Below are positions 5,185-8,116 of a stretch of 8,116 nt of DNA, in pieces. The notes below the pieces were generated by a model that saw only the letters and a list, made by a program, of their open reading frames with translations, did not search any database and was not told where the DNA came from. The stretch lies in NCBI GenBank assembly GCA_016929035.1, contig JAFGJP010000013.1:1-8116 (forward strand). The letters run 5' to 3'. The translations under genes and the position numbers were made by a program. The DNA is from Candidatus Auribacterota bacterium. Lineage in GTDB: Bacteria > Auribacterota > JAFGBW01 > JAFGJP01. Numbering within the stretch: position 1 is the stretch's first letter; each line of letters opens with the position of its first letter.

Positions 5185-7614
5185 ATGCGCGAGAAAAAAC
5201 AAGACTGCTGGAAAATTGTCTACAATAGCTTTGATCCTGAAAAGGAAAGCCTGAGAGAAGCTCTCTGCGCTGTCGGGAACGGCTACTTTGTTTCCCGCGG
5301 AGCAGTTCCTGAGTCATCAGCTTCTGAAATCCATTATCCCGGAACATACATGGCCGGCGTCTATAACCGGATTCCTTCCCACATTGCCGGACGCACGATC
5401 TACAATGAAGATCTTGTCAACTGCCCGAACTGGCTATGCCTGACTTTCCGCGTTGGTGACGATGAATGGTTCTGCCCTTCTTCCACAACTATTCTTTTTT
5501 ACCGCCAGGAGCTCGACATGCAGGGTTCGACCCTCACCAGACTTATGCGGGTAAAAAACTGGAAAGGCCAGATCACAACTATCAAAACTGTTCTTTTTGT
5601 TCATATGGAGCATCCACACCTGGGTTTTATGCGCTACTGCATCACCCCGGAAAACTATTCCGAAATCCTTTCCGTCAGAACGATGATAGACGGAAGCGTT
5701 CGAAATACAGGCGTGGAGCGCTACCGCAAGCTGAACTCCAAACATCTGGTTATCCAAAAAAAAGGCTTGTTTTCCCCTTCAGGCATCTACCTCTCCGCTC
5801 AGACGAGCCGCTATAAGATCAAAATCTCCCTGGCTTCAAAAACAGGGCTGCTCTGCGGGAAAAAGAAACTGGCGCCAAGAATCCAAAATTTTTCTTCCAA
5901 CGAAACCATAGGGCAGGAACTCGTTTTTAAAGCCGAGAAAAACAGGACTTATACTGCCTTAAAGACAGCGGCTCTCTTTACTTCCAACGATGATGTTTCT
6001 CACCCTCTTGATGCCGCCATCCGCCTTGTCAGGAAAACGCACGGTTTCAAAAATCATCTCGCTTCTCATCACAGACGCTGGAAGCGCCTATGGGACAAAG
6101 TCGATATTCAGATCGCAGGAAACGCATTTTCACAAAAGGCCCTTCGCTTCCACGTCTTTCACCTCCTGCAGACCGCTTCTCCGAATACGGTCAAACTCGA
6201 CGTCGGCATTCCCCCGAGAGGGCTTCACGGAGAAGCCTACAGAGGGCACATTTTCTGGGATGAAATCTTTATTCTTCCCTTTTACGACCTCCACTTTCCT
6301 GACATCACGAAAACAGCCCTTCTCTACCGGCACAGGAGGCTCCCGGCCGCGCGCCGGTACGCCAGGGAAAACGGCTACAGCGGTGCCATGTTCCCGTGGC
6401 AAAGCGGAATGAGGGGGCAGGAAGAAACACAGGTGATCCACCTGAACCCGCTTTCAGGCAAATGGGGACCGGACCACAGCCGGACCCAGCGACACGTCTC
6501 CCTTGCCATAGCCTACAACGTCTGGGAGCATTTTAAAAGAACGTCTGATGTCAACTTTCTCCGAAGCTGGGGTGCAGAGATCATCCTTTCTATTTCGCAG
6601 TTCTTTGCCACTCTTGTCTCCTATGATCCCTTTGACGGCCGCTACCACACAAGCGGGATCATGGGGCCGGATGAGTTTCACGAGCGCCTTCCCAGCCGCC
6701 CAAACGAAGGACTGAAAGATAACGCTTACACGAACATCATGATCGCCTGGCTTTTAAGGAGGGCTGTCGAGCTCATTGAAATCCTTCCTGACAGAGAGAA
6801 AAAAAGAATCCTGAAAAAACTGAAATGCAAAACCTCTGACCTTGAGAAATGGAATGACATCGCGCACAAAATGGCCGTTTATATGAACAAGGATGGTATC
6901 GTCAGCCAGTTTGACGGATACTTTTCTCTCAAGGAAATCGACTGGAACAAGTACAGGAAAAAATACAGGGATCTGCACCGCATGGATCGCATCCTTAAAG
7001 CGGAAGGCCGATCCCCGGATGATTATAAAATATCCAAGCAGGCCGACTTTCTTATGCTTTTTTATCTTCTACCTCTGTCAGAGGTCAAAGAAATTTTCCA
7101 GCAGCTCGGTTATCCGTTCAGCCGTGAACACCTGAAAAAAAATTACGAATATTATTTAAAAAGGACATCTCACGGCTCAACGCTGAGCCGCGTTGTCCAC
7201 TGCTTCATTGCCGATATCATCGGGCGGAGAGATGAGGCATGGAAGTACTACATCGATGTCCTGGAATCAGATCTTCATGATACCCAGGGCGGGACAACGC
7301 CAGAAGGAATTCACACGGGGGTCATGGGAGGAAGCCTTGACATCGCCTTGAGGGGATTTGCCGGGATCAACACGCTCAAGGACAGGATCCATGTTTATCC
7401 CAGCCTTCCGAAAAACTGGAGAAAGATGAGATTCAAATTCTGCTACAGGAAAAAATGGATCAGCGTTTCTGTCACGAACTCCTTCTTCAGCTTCCTTATT
7501 CACGGACGAAAAAATGAATCTTTTCCTGTTCCGATCCAGATCTGCGGCAAGCTTCACTACTGCGTGCAGGGCAGACGATACAAAGTCAAAATCTCAAAAC
7601 CGTTTGTTCGCTGA
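5185..7614 (+). CDS. Glycoside hydrolase family 65 protein, probable alpha-glucosyl disaccharide phosphorylase
   Basis: This 809-residue protein has full GH65 architecture: an N-terminal beta-sandwich (about 10-270), a helical linker (to about 310), the (alpha/alpha)6 catalytic barrel (about 315-735), and a small C-terminal beta domain (about 735-809). Seen motifs are GHIFWDE (354-360) for substrate binding, GAMFPWQSG (400-408), GIMGPDEFHE (491-500) with E497 as the expected general acid, DNAYTN (512-517), KQAD (618-621), SHGSTLSRVVH (662-672) at the phosphate-binding position, and GGTTPEGIHTG (702-712). Known GH65 phosphorylases split maltose, trehalose, kojibiose or nigerose to beta-glucose 1-phosphate; some members are hydrolases. 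The FWDE and HGSTLSR variants match, from memory, GH65 proteins encoded beside beta-phosphoglucomutase genes, so the exact substrate is open. There is no signal peptide. The ATG lies 2 bp after the previous stop without a clear ribosome site, implying translational coupling. A8 tracts occur at 5756-5763 and 7135-7142. Confidence 0.92.
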   Translation: MREKKQDCWKIVYNSFDPEKESLREALCAVGNGYFVSRGAVPESSASEIHYPGTYMAGVYNRIPSHIAGRTIYNEDLVNCPNWLCLTFRVGDDEWFCPSSTTILFYRQELDMQGSTLTRLMRVKNWKGQITTIKTVLFVHMEHPHLGFMRYCITPENYSEILSVRTMIDGSVRNTGVERYRKLNSKHLVIQKKGLFSPSGIYLSAQTSRYKIKISLASKTGLLCGKKKLAPRIQNFSSNETIGQELVFKAEKNRTYTALKTAALFTSNDDVSHPLDAAIRLVRKTHGFKNHLASHHRRWKRLWDKVDIQIAGNAFSQKALRFHVFHLLQTASPNTVKLDVGIPPRGLHGEAYRGHIFWDEIFILPFYDLHFPDITKTALLYRHRRLPAARRYARENGYSGAMFPWQSGMRGQEETQVIHLNPLSGKWGPDHSRTQRHVSLAIAYNVWEHFKRTSDVNFLRSWGAEIILSISQFFATLVSYDPFDGRYHTSGIMGPDEFHERLPSRPNEGLKDNAYTNIMIAWLLRRAVELIEILPDREKKRILKKLKCKTSDLEKWNDIAHKMAVYMNKDGIVSQFDGYFSLKEIDWNKYRKKYRDLHRMDRILKAEGRSPDDYKISKQADFLMLFYLLPLSEVKEIFQQLGYPFSREHLKKNYEYYLKRTSHGSTLSRVVHCFIADIIGRRDEAWKYYIDVLESDLHDTQGGTTPEGIHTGVMGGSLDIALRGFAGINTLKDRIHVYPSLPKNWRKMRFKFCYRKKWISVSVTNSFFSFLIHGRKNESFPVPIQICGKLHYCVQGRRYKVKISKPFVR

Positions 7615-7631
7615 TAAGCGCCTTCCATCGC

Positions 7632-7961
7632 TCATCTCCTCACAAAAAACATTTTCAGCGTCACGTGTTCATCGTCCTGCCACGGCCAGAGCATGGCCAA
7701 AAAAATAACATCATCGATCTGCCGCTTAAAAAGCGTCTGTTCTTTTCTTATTCCGCCATAGGGGTCAAGAAGCTTGATATCGCCTCTTTGCGCCTTTTCG
7801 CCAGCCGTCTTTGCAGGCGATCCAAGGATCTCATCCAGGACTTTCAGCCACTTTCCCTCATCCTGACGGAAAAAAACAACTTCAAAATACTCATCTCCGT
7901 CCTCTCTTTTTTCAAAAACAGGCAGCGCTGAAAATTTTTCTGACATCTTTTTTAAAAGCAT
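7632..7961 (-). CDS. Hypothetical 109-residue soluble protein
   Basis: I do not recognise this protein. It has no signal peptide, no convincing membrane helix and no Cys. A first beta-rich section (FEVVFFRQDEGKWLKVLDEI, 26-45) is followed by a loop rich in G and K, DPYGGIRKEQTLFK (66-79), and a final strand region with FLAMLWPWQDDEHVTLKMFF (87-106). The alternation of strands and the aromatic-rich end suggest a compact alpha/beta domain. The start is well supported: AGGAGA at 7969-7974 is 7 nt before the ATG. It follows the membrane-protein gene by 21 bp, so the two are probably co-transcribed. It converges on the GH65 gene with only 17 bp between stops. An inverted repeat at 7684-7698 inside the gene is probably incidental. 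Confidence 0.65.
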   Translation of the reverse strand: MLLKKMSEKFSALPVFEKREDGDEYFEVVFFRQDEGKWLKVLDEILGSPAKTAGEKAQRGDIKLLDPYGGIRKEQTLFKRQIDDVIFLAMLWPWQDDEHVTLKMFFVRR

Positions 7962-7982
7962 GAAAAGTTCTCCTGAAAAAAG

Positions 7983-8116
7983 CTATGCGGCTTCCTGATT
8001 CGTTCCAGACGCTTTCTTTTTTCCTGCCAGGACTTTCAGTGCCCACAGCGCAATCCCTGCAAAAATGATCAGGATGACACCAAGGACCGGACGATAAAAC
8101 AACCAACCGGCAGCCA
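7983..8116 (-). CDS. C-terminal end of a membrane protein, possibly TMEM43-like (partial)
   Basis: An open frame enters from the right edge and ends with TAG at 7983-7985, giving 43 visible residues. They comprise a short WLFYRP motif, one hydrophobic helix (VLGVILIIFAGIALWALKVL) and a basic, polar cytoplasmic-looking tail (GKKKASGTNQEAA). WLFYRP followed by a terminal helix is what I remember at the C-terminus of bacterial TMEM43-family (DUF1625) proteins, but 43 residues are too few to be sure. It is upstream of, and close to, the 109-residue gene. The start and most of the gene lie outside the window. Confidence 0.6.
   Translation of the reverse strand, partial: AAGWLFYRPVLGVILIIFAGIALWALKVLAGKKKASGTNQEAA

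Noticed and set aside
5756..5763. A8 tract in the GH65 gene as a phase-variation site (also at 7135-7142)
   Set aside because: Runs of six to eight A are common throughout this window, the frame is intact, and enzymes of this type are not usual phase-variable genes.
7684..7698. GGCCA-GAGCA-TGGCC inverted repeat followed by an A-run
   Set aside because: On the plus strand the stem is followed by A not T, and on the minus strand the T-run precedes the stem, so it is not a terminator. It encodes part of the 109-residue protein.
7912..8106. 64-codon minus-strand open frame at the right edge
   Set aside because: It is out of frame with the overlapping membrane-protein C-terminus, which has a coherent hydrophobic helix and basic tail and sits 21 bp from the next gene.

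Overview
The window looks like ordinary chromosomal DNA from a bacterium. It has Shine-Dalgarno motifs ahead of most starts, sigma70-like promoter hexamers, and short operons on both strands. A Sec-type signal peptide on a thioredoxin-fold protein fits a Gram-negative envelope. No rRNA, tRNA, mobile element, integrase or CRISPR array is visible, and I cannot assign a phylum from the sequence.

Layout. Positions 1-163 are a non-coding leader with overlapping inverted repeats. At 164-529 (+) is a small four-helix membrane protein of unknown function that looks internally duplicated. Convergent to it, 543-2354 (-) encodes a CPA2-type cation:proton antiporter with a C-terminal PTS EIIA-like domain. 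It has a good sigma70 promoter at 2435-2462 that overlaps a 10-bp direct repeat. Next on the minus strand is a two-gene unit: an unrecognised 76-residue protein (3109-3339), then a secreted TlpA-like thioredoxin-fold protein (2578-3069) whose CxxC motif is SxxC. An intergenic region (3340-3580) with several candidate promoters and a perfect 16-bp hairpin/palindrome separates this unit from a plus-strand operon.

The plus-strand operon is the main content. The first gene (3581-5182) fuses a beta-phosphoglucomutase-like HAD domain to a trehalose-6-phosphate phosphatase (OtsB) domain. Two bases later a GH65 glycoside phosphorylase/hydrolase begins (5185-7614). Together they suggest an alpha-glucosyl disaccharide module. 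The GH65 enzyme would release beta-glucose 1-phosphate (if it is a phosphorylase), the first HAD domain would convert that to glucose 6-phosphate, and the second HAD domain would dephosphorylate trehalose 6-phosphate or a similar sugar phosphate. Having a synthetic step and degradative steps in one transcript, partly in one polypeptide, is the most interesting system here. No trehalose-6-phosphate synthase (OtsA) is in the window.

The right end is again minus strand. It holds the C-terminus of a membrane protein that runs off the window (7983-8116), with a TMEM43-like tail, and a 109-residue unknown protein (7632-7961) 21 bp downstream of it. This pair converges on the GH65 gene with a 17-bp gap and no clear intrinsic terminator.
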